Source: Membranihabitans maritimus (GTDB lineage Bacteria; Bacteroidota; Bacteroidia; Chitinophagales; Saprospiraceae). Taken from it: a stretch of DNA of 64,000 bases. The notes beneath the pieces were generated by a model. That model was not told the DNA's origin, did no database searches, and saw only the letters and a list, made by a program, of their open reading frames with translations. The stretch spans positions 124,001-188,000 of the forward strand of contig NZ_JAJSLW010000011.1 in NCBI RefSeq assembly GCF_021729145.1. Reading direction: 5' to 3'. Shown piece by piece: positions 35,562-43,462 of this stretch (position 1 is its first letter; the number at the start of each line of letters is the position of its first letter). The position numbers and the translations under genes are program-made.

Positions 35562-36057
35562 TCCGGGCTATTCATCCCAAAATGTTTTTTCCGGAGAAAG
35601 TTTCGGCCCGGATGTAGGAAAATATGATGAATTTTTCTATCTGACTAAAATGAATCCACCGAACATTATGATTTTCACGGGCAACGAATGTCTGTTGGCT
35701 GTAAACAGGCACGAGTGAATCACAATTCGGATATTTTGGGTGGTTCGTCGCGGCGGACCACCATTCGTGCATTCGTGGCTAATTGTTCCTTTTTTGCCAC
35801 TGAAGCACAGAGTATGCCGCAGGCATTTTATGGATTCTCTGGCAATTTCTACTGAAAAGTCGGTAGCCCGCTTGTGTCATCGAAAAGGATCGGCAGGCCG
35901 CGAATGGGGTTGACTTAGCGATCTTGTTCCCTATCTGAATGTCTGTGACGCAAGTCCATGAAAAGGATCTGCGGACACATACAATGGATGTAAATTTTCA
36001 GTGGGAATTACTGGTAATCGAATGAAATTAGAATTTGGATCATAAATAATGATCCAT
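35562..36057. other. GC-richer non-coding block with a dispersed-repeat look
   Basis: About 500 bp without a supported gene. It is richer in GC than most intergenic DNA here. The part at about 35755-35785 (a cattcgtgcattcgtggcta-like string) is a sequence type that recurs in intergenic DNA of many environmental bacteria. Two similar gaaaaggat(c/t)(g/t)gc(a/g)g strings occur near 35882 and 35960. No transposase or tRNA was seen. Confidence 0.35.
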
Positions 36058-36456
36058 TTACCACACTACTTTCAATCCGTTTTCTTCGTATTTCATTACA
36101 TTTTTATCTTTACGTATGAATGTAAAGTCATGCCTCATCGCTTGCCAAATTAACATTTTATCGAAAGGATCCTTATGCCGGTTCCCATTCAGATTGTGAT
36201 ACGATACGGCTTCTACCGGTGTAAGGGGAATGGATAGAAACCCCATTTGGAGTACAATTTGAGGGAATTCCTGGGGTAAAATGCCCTTCAACTCCAATTT
36301 ACCAATAGAATATTTTAGCGAAATTTTCCAAAAATTAACGGCGCTAACAGAGATCGTATAAGCCGGATTTTCTAAAATTTCCCTTACTTTACGAGATAAT
36401 TTTCCCGGTTGAAGAACGCTCCATATTAAGGAATGTGTATCGGTTAAATACGTCAT
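36058..36456 (-). CDS. vapC: VapC-like PIN-domain toxin, active-site Glu replaced
   Basis: PIN-domain toxins cleave RNA, usually tRNA. The 132-residue protein starts with LTDTHSLIW (D6, first acid). The HKDPFDKMLIWQA block holds the later acids and FIRKDKNVMKY the last Asp. In the family the segment after the second strand reads WEIxxK; here it reads FWKISLKYSIGKL, so the conserved Glu is Lys44. This suggests weak or lost nuclease activity unless another residue compensates. The start overlaps the antitoxin stop by 4 bp, a typical toxin-antitoxin layout. Confidence 0.85.
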   Translation of the reverse strand: MTYLTDTHSLIWSVLQPGKLSRKVREILENPAYTISVSAVNFWKISLKYSIGKLELKGILPQEFPQIVLQMGFLSIPLTPVEAVSYHNLNGNRHKDPFDKMLIWQAMRHDFTFIRKDKNVMKYEENGLKVVW

Positions 36457-36689
36457 TGTTGCAGAAATTCTTCTTCGGTGATCTTGAAGTCTTTATGAAA
36501 AACGGCCCGCGCTTTACCTTCCATTATGCCCAACGTTCTCTTTTTCAGTGAAAAAGGTTTATTGGGTATAAAATATCCTATAATTTCCTTCTTTTTACCG
36601 AAGGTGACAGCCACTTTGTTCCCCTGTTTGACCCATTCTACTACCTTAGAGAAATGAGTTTTAAATTCTCCCACACTCATTGTTTTCAT
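36453..36689 (-). CDS. Phd/YefM-type antitoxin
   Basis: The 78-residue protein has the Phd DNA-binding N-terminus (MKTMSVGEFKTHFSKVVEWV, then GNKVAVTFGKKKEIIGYFIP). Its charged C-terminal tail (about residues 50-78) should wrap and inhibit the VapC partner. It is the first gene of the pair and probably represses its own promoter at the palindrome 27 bp upstream (36716-36736). Met4 is an alternative start. Confidence 0.85.
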   Translation of the reverse strand: MKTMSVGEFKTHFSKVVEWVKQGNKVAVTFGKKKEIIGYFIPNKPFSLKKRTLGIMEGKARAVFHKDFKITEEEFLQQ

Positions 36690-36715
36690 AATACATTTTT
36701 AAAAAAGATATAAAA

Positions 36716-36736
36716 TTCTTGTCAACTTGTCAAGAA
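36716..36736. promoter_or_regulatory. Operator candidate of the toxin-antitoxin pair
   Basis: A 21-bp near-perfect palindrome with TTCTTG/CAAGAA ends (the centre base and one pair mismatched) lies 27 bp upstream of the antitoxin start. It also contains two direct copies of TTGTCAA one base apart. Position and symmetry match the autoregulatory operators of Phd/VapC-type pairs. Confidence 0.6.
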
Positions 36737-36983
36737 ATGACTTGGTCGTTTATAATCTCATTGTGATATGGTTTGACTCTATCAACAGTCGTGCTTATAT
36801 ATCACCAGGTCTGCCTGAAAGAAGAATAAAACGCAGTTATGACGTGGAAGTTGTAACCGTTAATCCCATTGGAGAAACTCCTTTAAAGTATTCATTTATT
36901 GGGTCGATTTACAATAATTCTGAAACCGGTATTGCGAAATAGCTACGAAAAAAAATTTAAAAAAAAGGTAACAACGAATTAGG

Positions 36984-37009
36984 AAATTTAAATTTGTAGT
37001 GTATATTTG
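36984..37009 (+). promoter_or_regulatory. Candidate promoter and operator of the sialic-acid locus
   Basis: A minus-7 match TATATTTG lies at 37002-37009, 27 bp before the first sialidase-like gene. Immediately upstream, at 36984-36995, is a perfect 12-bp palindrome AAATTTAAATTT, where a repressor would block polymerase. No TTTG is found at the minus-33 position, and the DNA is very AT-rich, so this stays tentative. Confidence 0.35.
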
Positions 37010-37036
37010 TTCATTATAACCAATATGTAGTACATA

Positions 37037-38323
37037 ATGAAAAAAAATAAATTACTTTCTCTTATCAATAATATTAATTTATTACTAATGGAATTGTTTG
37101 TGTCTCCTGCTTATTATAACATCATTTTTATCTTCATTTTTATCGGTAGTGTAAATGGCCAAAAAAAATTTCCATTTGATAAAGCAGAGAATAAAGGAAT
37201 GTCCATTATGCAAATTGATTTGAATGATAGTTTAGGTTTGCAAACTATCGTAGATATTGATTCGAATTTATATTTGGGACATCCAACTTCATTTATTTCT
37301 AACAAGGATGAGATTACTATTATTTACTTGACAGGTCATGCTTTGGGAAATATTAGGTCTGTTAAGAGTTATGATGGGGGAATAAACTGGATTGAGAATC
37401 TTGATATTCCCGAAGAGTGGAATATCTTGCCTGATACAAATATTTATACAGGCTACAAAGTTAATAGCCCTTTTACTCAAGTTCCAACTGCATATAAATT
37501 GAATCCAAATTTCGGAGAGGAAAGGGTATTTCTTTATACGGGAGTTTTTACACCTCGGGCAGGTGAATACTTTCCTGCAAGATATGCTAGTATGGATTTA
37601 GCTGCAGACTGTAGGACGTGGTCTTCATTACGGCCTTTAGTTTTTGGAGGAAAGACTATTTCACCCAATGTTTTATTCGCCGATTTAATTAAGCTTAAAG
37701 ATGGTAAATATCTAGGAACCTTTCATTTTGACGATAGAAATGAAGAAATGGGAAATAATGGTAAAATATTTACTGCTGTAACTGAAAATGGGTATGAGTT
37801 CACAGAACCTAAGTTAGCTGTTGAATTTTCTGAAGCTTTTTTATGTGAAGCTGGGTTGATAAGGAGCCCTGACGGTAGTTCCATTGCTATGCTAATGAGA
37901 GAAAACAATAGAATTTTTAATTCTTTTATTTCAATAAGCCATGATGAAGGTATTACATGGTCTCAGCCGCGGCAATTGCCTGATGCACTTACAGGGGACC
38001 GACATCAAGGAGTCGTCTTGCCAGATGGAAGGCTATTTATTTCTTTTAGAGATGTTGGAGTAGAGTCATCAACGAGAGGTGATTGGGTTGGGTGGATCGG
38101 AAAATTTGATGATCTTTTAGCTGGGAGTGAAGGTGAATACAGGATAAGATTTAAGGATAATCTGGTTGGATATGATTGCGGGTATCCTACTATCCATTTA
38201 TTCGAAAACGGAGATATTTTTTTGGCAACGTACGGACATTGGGAAGAAAATTATCCTCCCTATATTTTGGCTTATAGGATTAATATTAGAACCCTTGACA
38301 AGTTATCTGAAAAATCTAAATAA
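37037..38323 (+). CDS. Sialidase-family propeller protein, exported (locus gene 1)
   Basis: The 428-residue protein has a signal region up to about residue 41 (FIGSVNGQ); ATG 37088 is an alternative start giving a shorter leader. The body is a sialidase-type propeller with one clear Asp-box, SHDEGITW, and degenerate ones (KSYDGGINW). FADLIKLKDGKYLGTFHFDD, SPDGSSIAMLMRENNR and VVLPDGRLFISFRD are typical blade segments. The FRIP motif is missing, so it is a divergent member. It is the first gene of the sialic-acid locus, with 7 bp to the next gene. Confidence 0.75.
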   Translation: MKKNKLLSLINNINLLLMELFVSPAYYNIIFIFIFIGSVNGQKKFPFDKAENKGMSIMQIDLNDSLGLQTIVDIDSNLYLGHPTSFISNKDEITIIYLTGHALGNIRSVKSYDGGINWIENLDIPEEWNILPDTNIYTGYKVNSPFTQVPTAYKLNPNFGEERVFLYTGVFTPRAGEYFPARYASMDLAADCRTWSSLRPLVFGGKTISPNVLFADLIKLKDGKYLGTFHFDDRNEEMGNNGKIFTAVTENGYEFTEPKLAVEFSEAFLCEAGLIRSPDGSSIAMLMRENNRIFNSFISISHDEGITWSQPRQLPDALTGDRHQGVVLPDGRLFISFRDVGVESSTRGDWVGWIGKFDDLLAGSEGEYRIRFKDNLVGYDCGYPTIHLFENGDIFLATYGHWEENYPPYILAYRINIRTLDKLSEKSK

Positions 38324-38330
38324 GTGTGAT

Positions 38331-39551
38331 ATGTTTTATGTGTGTATTACTTTCATACTTATCCTCTTTAATAGTTGCACTTCAGAAACTAGAACTGTCA
38401 ATGATGACTATCTTAGAGTAAAAAAGATTAGTTTTGAAATCGATTTGGATACTATTATGTCTGGTCATACTGATAGTACAACCTGGTTTTATCCTAGTAT
38501 TGGTGTAGTTATGGAAAGTCCGAAGATGTTAGTATTGACTATTCAAGAAATGAAAAAGGGAAGATCAGATGTTTTTACTCCTGTTGTTTCTCAATATAGC
38601 CTGGATGACGGATTTTCTTGGTCAAGTTTGCAGAATAGAAATGATGCATTTTCATTTAGGGACGAAAAAGGACTTACAATAGGAATGTGCAATTTTACAC
38701 CTAAGTGGCATTTAGTTTCAAAAACTTTACTTGGAACATGTCATTCAGTCCCGTATAGAAATGGAGCGCTTGTTTATGAACAGAGAACGCCCATTTGGTC
38801 AATATATAATCCAAAGACTCATGAATGGACAAAATGGCAGTTTTTGCAACTCCCTAATGATCCTAAATACTATGAAACTAATACCTGTGCCGATCAAAGA
38901 ATTGATTTGCCAAATGGAGATATTCTATTACCAATATATTATAGAGGGAAAGGAGGGAAAACATATACAACTTGTGTTATTAAATGTTCTTTTGATGGAA
39001 AAGATTTGGGGTATTTGGAACACGGCTCGGAACTAAGTATAGATATTGACAGAGGTTTGTTCGAGCCTTCACTGACCCGGTTTGGAGATGAATACTACCT
39101 GACTATAAGAAATGATAAAAAAGGATATTGGGCAAAAAGCGAAGATGGTTTGAATTTTTCGGAACCTCAGGTTTGGAGATTTGATAACGGAGAAGAAGTT
39201 GGGACGTATAATACGATGCAGCATTGGGTTACGCATTCGGAAGGATTGTTCCTGGTATATACGCGAAAGGGAGCCAATAATGATCATGTAGTGAGACACA
39301 GAGCGCCTCTTTTTATTGCTCAAGTAAATTCGCAATCAATGAACTTGATTAGGGAAACAGAGAGAATACTTGTTCCCAATCGGGGTGCTAGTGTGGGCAA
39401 TTTTAGTGTTACAAATATAAATGAAAATGAAACATGGGTAACAGTGGCCGAAAGGATGACGGGTAAAGGAGAAGAATTATTTGGAGCAAGTGGAAATGTT
39501 TATGCTTCGAAAATTAAATGGGGACGCTCTAATTATGTATGGAATAGGTAA
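38331..39551 (+). CDS. Sialidase-like propeller lipoprotein (locus gene 2)
   Basis: From ATG 38331 the protein has 406 residues and a lipoprotein signal ending ILFNSC. A longer in-frame ORF runs back into the upstream gene, but its leader is not signal-like. Propeller-type segments include QYSLDDGFSWSSL, DLPNGDILLPIYY, KSEDGLNFSEP and LFEPSLTRFGDEYYLTIRNDKKGYWAKS. No FRIP motif is present. Asp-boxes are degenerate. The predicted surface or periplasmic location and operon position suggest that it acts on the sialoside imported by the SusCD pair. Catalytic status is unknown. Confidence 0.7.
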   Translation: MFYVCITFILILFNSCTSETRTVNDDYLRVKKISFEIDLDTIMSGHTDSTTWFYPSIGVVMESPKMLVLTIQEMKKGRSDVFTPVVSQYSLDDGFSWSSLQNRNDAFSFRDEKGLTIGMCNFTPKWHLVSKTLLGTCHSVPYRNGALVYEQRTPIWSIYNPKTHEWTKWQFLQLPNDPKYYETNTCADQRIDLPNGDILLPIYYRGKGGKTYTTCVIKCSFDGKDLGYLEHGSELSIDIDRGLFEPSLTRFGDEYYLTIRNDKKGYWAKSEDGLNFSEPQVWRFDNGEEVGTYNTMQHWVTHSEGLFLVYTRKGANNDHVVRHRAPLFIAQVNSQSMNLIRETERILVPNRGASVGNFSVTNINENETWVTVAERMTGKGEELFGASGNVYASKIKWGRSNYVWNR

Positions 39552-39578
39552 AATTGACTTTATCACTAATATTAAAAT

Positions 39579-40289
39579 ATGGAAGAAGAATTAAGAAGTA
39601 TTACACTAGTAGATCAATTAGAACATAAGTTGTTAAAATATATTAAAGAGGCTGATTTAAGAGAAGGAGATTCTCTTCCTTCGGAGAGTTTCTTTTCGGA
39701 AAAGTATAATGTAAGTAGAAATTTAGTGAGAGAGAGTCTGTCTCGGTTGAAAATGCTAAATATCATTGAGAGTAGAAGAAGACGTGGTATGGTTATCAAA
39801 GAAGCAGATCCTATGGTGAATTTTGTTAAAGTTATTAGGTCTAATCTTATTGGTAAACAATCAATGCTTGACTTGATAGAATTACGTTGCGCAATTGAAA
39901 TTGGTATTACTCCCATGATTTTTAAGAGTGTGGACCACAATGATATTTTGGAACTAGAGGAAATTGTTGATCGAGAAAACAAATTAGGGGATGTAAAAGT
40001 GAGTGTTGAAGATGAAATAAATTTTCATACTAGAATATATCAAATAGTGGATAATTCCTCATTGTTAACCTTACAGAATGTATTAATTCCAATCTTTAGC
40101 TATGCTCATTCCAACTTTTTAGATTTCAATAATTATGTTCAAAGATTGAGGGATGAAGGTAGGATTGTCTCTCATAATGATCTGGTTGATTTTATAAAAG
40201 AGGGTGACGAAAGTGGATATAAGGAAGGAATTGAAAGACATTTAAGAGCTTTTCTAGACTATGTATATGAGTTCAAAAAGGAAAAATAA
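39579..40289 (+). CDS. FadR-type GntR family regulator of the sialic-acid locus
   Basis: The 236-residue protein has an N-terminal winged helix (LPSESFFSEKYNVSRNLVRESLSRLKMLNIIESRRRRGMVI, residues about 33-73) and an all-helical FCD effector domain with metal-binding His candidates in FHTRIY and ERHLRAF. NanR regulators of sialic-acid genes belong to this class, so sensing sialic acid or a derivative is the obvious hypothesis. It is encoded inside the locus, 28 bp after the second propeller gene, and is followed by a perfect hairpin before susC. Confidence 0.9.
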   Translation: MEEELRSITLVDQLEHKLLKYIKEADLREGDSLPSESFFSEKYNVSRNLVRESLSRLKMLNIIESRRRRGMVIKEADPMVNFVKVIRSNLIGKQSMLDLIELRCAIEIGITPMIFKSVDHNDILELEEIVDRENKLGDVKVSVEDEINFHTRIYQIVDNSSLLTLQNVLIPIFSYAHSNFLDFNNYVQRLRDEGRIVSHNDLVDFIKEGDESGYKEGIERHLRAFLDYVYEFKKEK

Positions 40290-40315
40290 GCAGGAAATAG
40301 CAGTTCCTGCTTATT
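40285..40315. promoter_or_regulatory. Perfect 12-bp hairpin between the regulator gene and susC
   Basis: Arms AATAAGCAGGAA (40285-40296) and TTCCTGCTTATT (40304-40315) pair perfectly around a 7-nt loop, and the regulator stop codon lies in the left arm. No U-run follows on the plus strand, so it is not a standard terminator there; on the minus strand a U-rich tract follows. It may protect the 3' end of the upstream mRNA or allow partial read-through, uncoupling regulator and SusCD levels. Confidence 0.55.
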
Positions 40316-40357
40316 CTAAATTTATCCGATATTACTTAATAGATAAAACACAAAAGT

Positions 40358-43300
40358 ATGAATTATTGGCAAATTTCAAAATGCCTTTTAGGGTATTACT
40401 TGCGGAATATGGGCTTTAAACTTTTTTTAATACCGTTATGCTGTGCAATAACGTGGACTTTATCTGCTCAGACCATAAATATTAAAGGAGAGGTGGTTGA
40501 TAGTCGGGGTGAAATACTGATAGGAGTCAATGTCTTAAATGAGAGTTCCGGTAAGGGTACAACAACCGATTTTGATGGTACTTTTATTATAGAGGCTTCA
40601 ATAGGAGACTGGTTGGTATTTTCCTATGTAGGATATGCAGTGCAACGTTTGAAGATCGAAAACGACAACAGATTATCGATTACTTTGCGGGAAAGCGCAG
40701 ATGTACTCGACGAAGTTGTTGTTGTGGGATACGGTACATTACGGAGTTCGAGAATTTCTAGTTCAGTATCTAAACTGAGTTCAGAAGACTTAAATAATTC
40801 AACCTTTGCTCGAGTTGACCAGGCGATGGCAGGCAAAATTGCGGGGATACAGTTGCAAGAATCGAATGGAGGAGCCCCAGGATCGAGTTTATCAATCAAA
40901 GTTAGAGGAGTTAATTCAATATCCAGATCTAATAGCCCTTTGATCGTAGTTGATGGTTTTCCTATTTCGGGGGATATTGGTTTTATAAATCCAAAAGATA
41001 TAGAATCCATTGAAGTGTTGAAAGATGCTGCGTCAGCAGCAATTTATGGTTCAAGAGGATCTAATGGTGTTATTTTGATTACAACTAAAAAAGGTCGAGA
41101 AAAAACACCGACCTTTAGTTTTAGCAGTACTTTTGGATTACAGGGACAATTAGGAGAAGTAGGAGTGTTGAATCGTGACGAATATTTGGAATTTGCGATT
41201 GAAGAGAGAACTAATAGTGCCATTTATCAGGGTATAGATCCTGCTACTCTAACTTCTCGACCACCAGACACAAGATATTCCATAGATCCACAATGGATCT
41301 CAAATCCGGAATCATTTCCTGATAACAACTGGCAAGATTTGATCAATAGAGTGGCGCCAATAAATAACAATCAACTTTCGTTATCCGGTAGTTTGGGTTC
41401 TCTTAAATATTATTCCTCTGTAAATTATTTGGATCAAAAAGGTATTATTTTAGGAAGTGATTTTCAGAGGACTTCATTTAGATCCAATTTAGAAGGAAGT
41501 CCTTTAGATTTTTTGACCTTGGGAATAAATTTTAGTATTTCTTATTCCACAGGGAATGATCCCAGGTCCAATTGGAACCAGGGGCCTGTTAGTAGATCTA
41601 TTTTAGTAGCTCCAATAGTTGAGTTGGGTCAGCAAACATTCAGGGGTGGGTATTACCCATATCACTTAGATGCGTATCTGAATCCTGTAAGTTTGGTTAA
41701 TGAAATGAAGAATCTAATCACTATTCAAAGAACTATTGCCAATCCTTTCATTCAATTTGAACCAGTTAAAAATCTTTTCATACGAAATATGACCGGGTTT
41801 GATGTCAGCAATAAGTCAAATGAATATTTTCTGCCAAATAATATTAATAGAGGGAGGGGAGCCGTTGGAAATGCAACAAATGATGCTGGTAAGGGGTTTT
41901 TGAGTGAGACAACTGTATCCTATTTATTGGAAAGGGATAAATTGGGGGTTAATTTATTAGCTGGGTATTCGTTCCAAAGTCAAATGGATTATAATTCTTT
42001 TTTGGAAAAATCCGGATTCCCTGACGATGAAATACAAACATTAAATGCTGGAACAGTTGTAAATTCTGCAACTGATTCAAGAACAGAATGGGATCTTATT
42101 TCATATTTTGGAAGATTGAATATGGAGTATGAAGGAAAGTATCTTTTGACAACGAGTCTAAGGAGAGATGGTTCCTCCAGGTTTCATAAAAGTAGTAGAT
42201 GGGGATTGTTCCCTTCATTATCGATAGGTTGGAATGTCGATCGGGAAAATTTTATGGTAAATAATAAGTTTTTATCTTCTCTTAAGCTAAGAGCTAGTTA
42301 TGGTACTACGGGTAATAATAATGTTGGGAATTATGCATATTCAAGTCTTCTGAATCAAAATAACTACGTCGGACCAAATGAGGAGGTTATTGTGGGGTAT
42401 AGTCAAAATGGATTTTCCAATACTGATCTTACATGGGAGACTACTGAAATTTTGGACTTTGGATTTGATATAGGTATTTTAAAAGATAGAATTAATTTGA
42501 CAATTGATTATTACATATCCGATACTAAGGGACTTCTGTTAAACGTACCAATTCCTGGGATAACAGGTTTTAATTCGGCACTACAGAATATTGGGGAAGT
42601 GCAAAATAAAGGTGTTGAATTGGAATTCATGACAAATAATCTTAATGGAAAGGTTAATTGGAATACTTTTTTTAATATTTCTTTTAACAAGAACATCGTT
42701 AAAAAGTTGGGTCCTACTGGGAGTCCAATTATTTCTTCCATAAGAGAAGCATCCACAATAACAGAAATTGGTAGGTCGATCGGAGAATATTATATGTTTG
42801 AAACCAGTGGTATATTTATGGATCAAAGTGATTTAGATAAATATCCGACTTACAAAAGACAGGAACCAGGTGATCTTATTTATGTGGATCAAAATGGAGA
42901 CGGACAAATTACTATTGCAGATAGGACACATGTAGGTAGTAATCTGCCTAAGTTTATTTTCGGACTAACTAATAAATTTGATTTAGGGAATCTTTCATTT
43001 TCTTTTTTTATTGATGGCCAATATGGCAACAAGTTACTAAATATAGCTAAAGCACAGCACGGTCAATCACGGGGGAATGTATACGATTATTGGTTAAATC
43101 GGTGGCGTTCACCTGAGAATCCGGGTGATGGCAAGACTCCGCGCGCTGTTGTGACCGATAATCTTACTACTCCATCTGATTTTTGGTTACACGATGCCAG
43201 TTTTATTCGAATTAGAAATGTTTCACTAGGTTACATATTATCGGATAAGATACTCAGTAAATTATCAGGATTGAATGTATTGAAATTAAGCTTGACAATT

Positions 43301-43444
43301 GATAATCTTTTAATGTTTGATGAATATTATCATAATGTTCAGACAGGTACATGGAGTAATTCAGCCTTAGTTCCTGGAGTTGAATTTGATTCCACATATC
43401 CATTGGCAAGGACATTCAATTTTGGGATTGATGTAACTTTTTAA
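40358..43444 (+). CDS. SusC/RagA-type TonB-dependent outer-membrane transporter
   Basis: The 1028-residue transporter pulls oligosaccharides bound by SusD across the outer membrane with TonB energy. After the signal sequence (cleaved near TLSAQ) comes a carboxypeptidase-like regulatory domain (INIKGEVVDSRGEILIGVNVLN to LSITLRES). The DEVVVVGYGTLRSSRISSSVSKL segment and the plug domain (IKVRGVNSISRSNSPLIVVDG, LKDAASAAIYGSRGSNGVILITTKKG) follow, then the long beta-barrel ending in FNFGIDVTF. ATG 40409 is an alternative start giving a tighter signal peptide. It lies 18 bp before the SusD gene. The ligand is probably a sialylated glycan, judged by the locus. Confidence 0.93.
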   Translation: MNYWQISKCLLGYYLRNMGFKLFLIPLCCAITWTLSAQTINIKGEVVDSRGEILIGVNVLNESSGKGTTTDFDGTFIIEASIGDWLVFSYVGYAVQRLKIENDNRLSITLRESADVLDEVVVVGYGTLRSSRISSSVSKLSSEDLNNSTFARVDQAMAGKIAGIQLQESNGGAPGSSLSIKVRGVNSISRSNSPLIVVDGFPISGDIGFINPKDIESIEVLKDAASAAIYGSRGSNGVILITTKKGREKTPTFSFSSTFGLQGQLGEVGVLNRDEYLEFAIEERTNSAIYQGIDPATLTSRPPDTRYSIDPQWISNPESFPDNNWQDLINRVAPINNNQLSLSGSLGSLKYYSSVNYLDQKGIILGSDFQRTSFRSNLEGSPLDFLTLGINFSISYSTGNDPRSNWNQGPVSRSILVAPIVELGQQTFRGGYYPYHLDAYLNPVSLVNEMKNLITIQRTIANPFIQFEPVKNLFIRNMTGFDVSNKSNEYFLPNNINRGRGAVGNATNDAGKGFLSETTVSYLLERDKLGVNLLAGYSFQSQMDYNSFLEKSGFPDDEIQTLNAGTVVNSATDSRTEWDLISYFGRLNMEYEGKYLLTTSLRRDGSSRFHKSSRWGLFPSLSIGWNVDRENFMVNNKFLSSLKLRASYGTTGNNNVGNYAYSSLLNQNNYVGPNEEVIVGYSQNGFSNTDLTWETTEILDFGFDIGILKDRINLTIDYYISDTKGLLLNVPIPGITGFNSALQNIGEVQNKGVELEFMTNNLNGKVNWNTFFNISFNKNIVKKLGPTGSPIISSIREASTITEIGRSIGEYYMFETSGIFMDQSDLDKYPTYKRQEPGDLIYVDQNGDGQITIADRTHVGSNLPKFIFGLTNKFDLGNLSFSFFIDGQYGNKLLNIAKAQHGQSRGNVYDYWLNRWRSPENPGDGKTPRAVVTDNLTTPSDFWLHDASFIRIRNVSLGYILSDKILSKLSGLNVLKLSLTIDNLLMFDEYYHNVQTGTWSNSALVPGVEFDSTYPLARTFNFGIDVTF

Positions 43445-43462
43445 AAATTCAAAATAATAAAA

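Larger units (their letters stand above)
36690..37036. other. Spacer between the toxin-antitoxin pair and the sialic-acid locus
   Basis: About 350 bp. Besides the operator at 36716-36736 it holds a 71-codon ORF (36727-36942) starting with TTG, with no recognised domain. That ORF overlaps the operator and is not supported as a gene. The right part carries the promoter region of the sialic-acid locus. Confidence 0.4.

Noticed and set aside
36727-36942. 71-codon plus-strand ORF
   Set aside because: It starts with TTG, overlaps the toxin-antitoxin operator and has no recognised family. A remnant is possible but cannot be supported.
38166-38330. N-terminal extension of the second sialidase-like gene
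   Set aside because: The extra 55 residues overlap the previous gene and hide a good lipoprotein signal that begins at ATG 38331.
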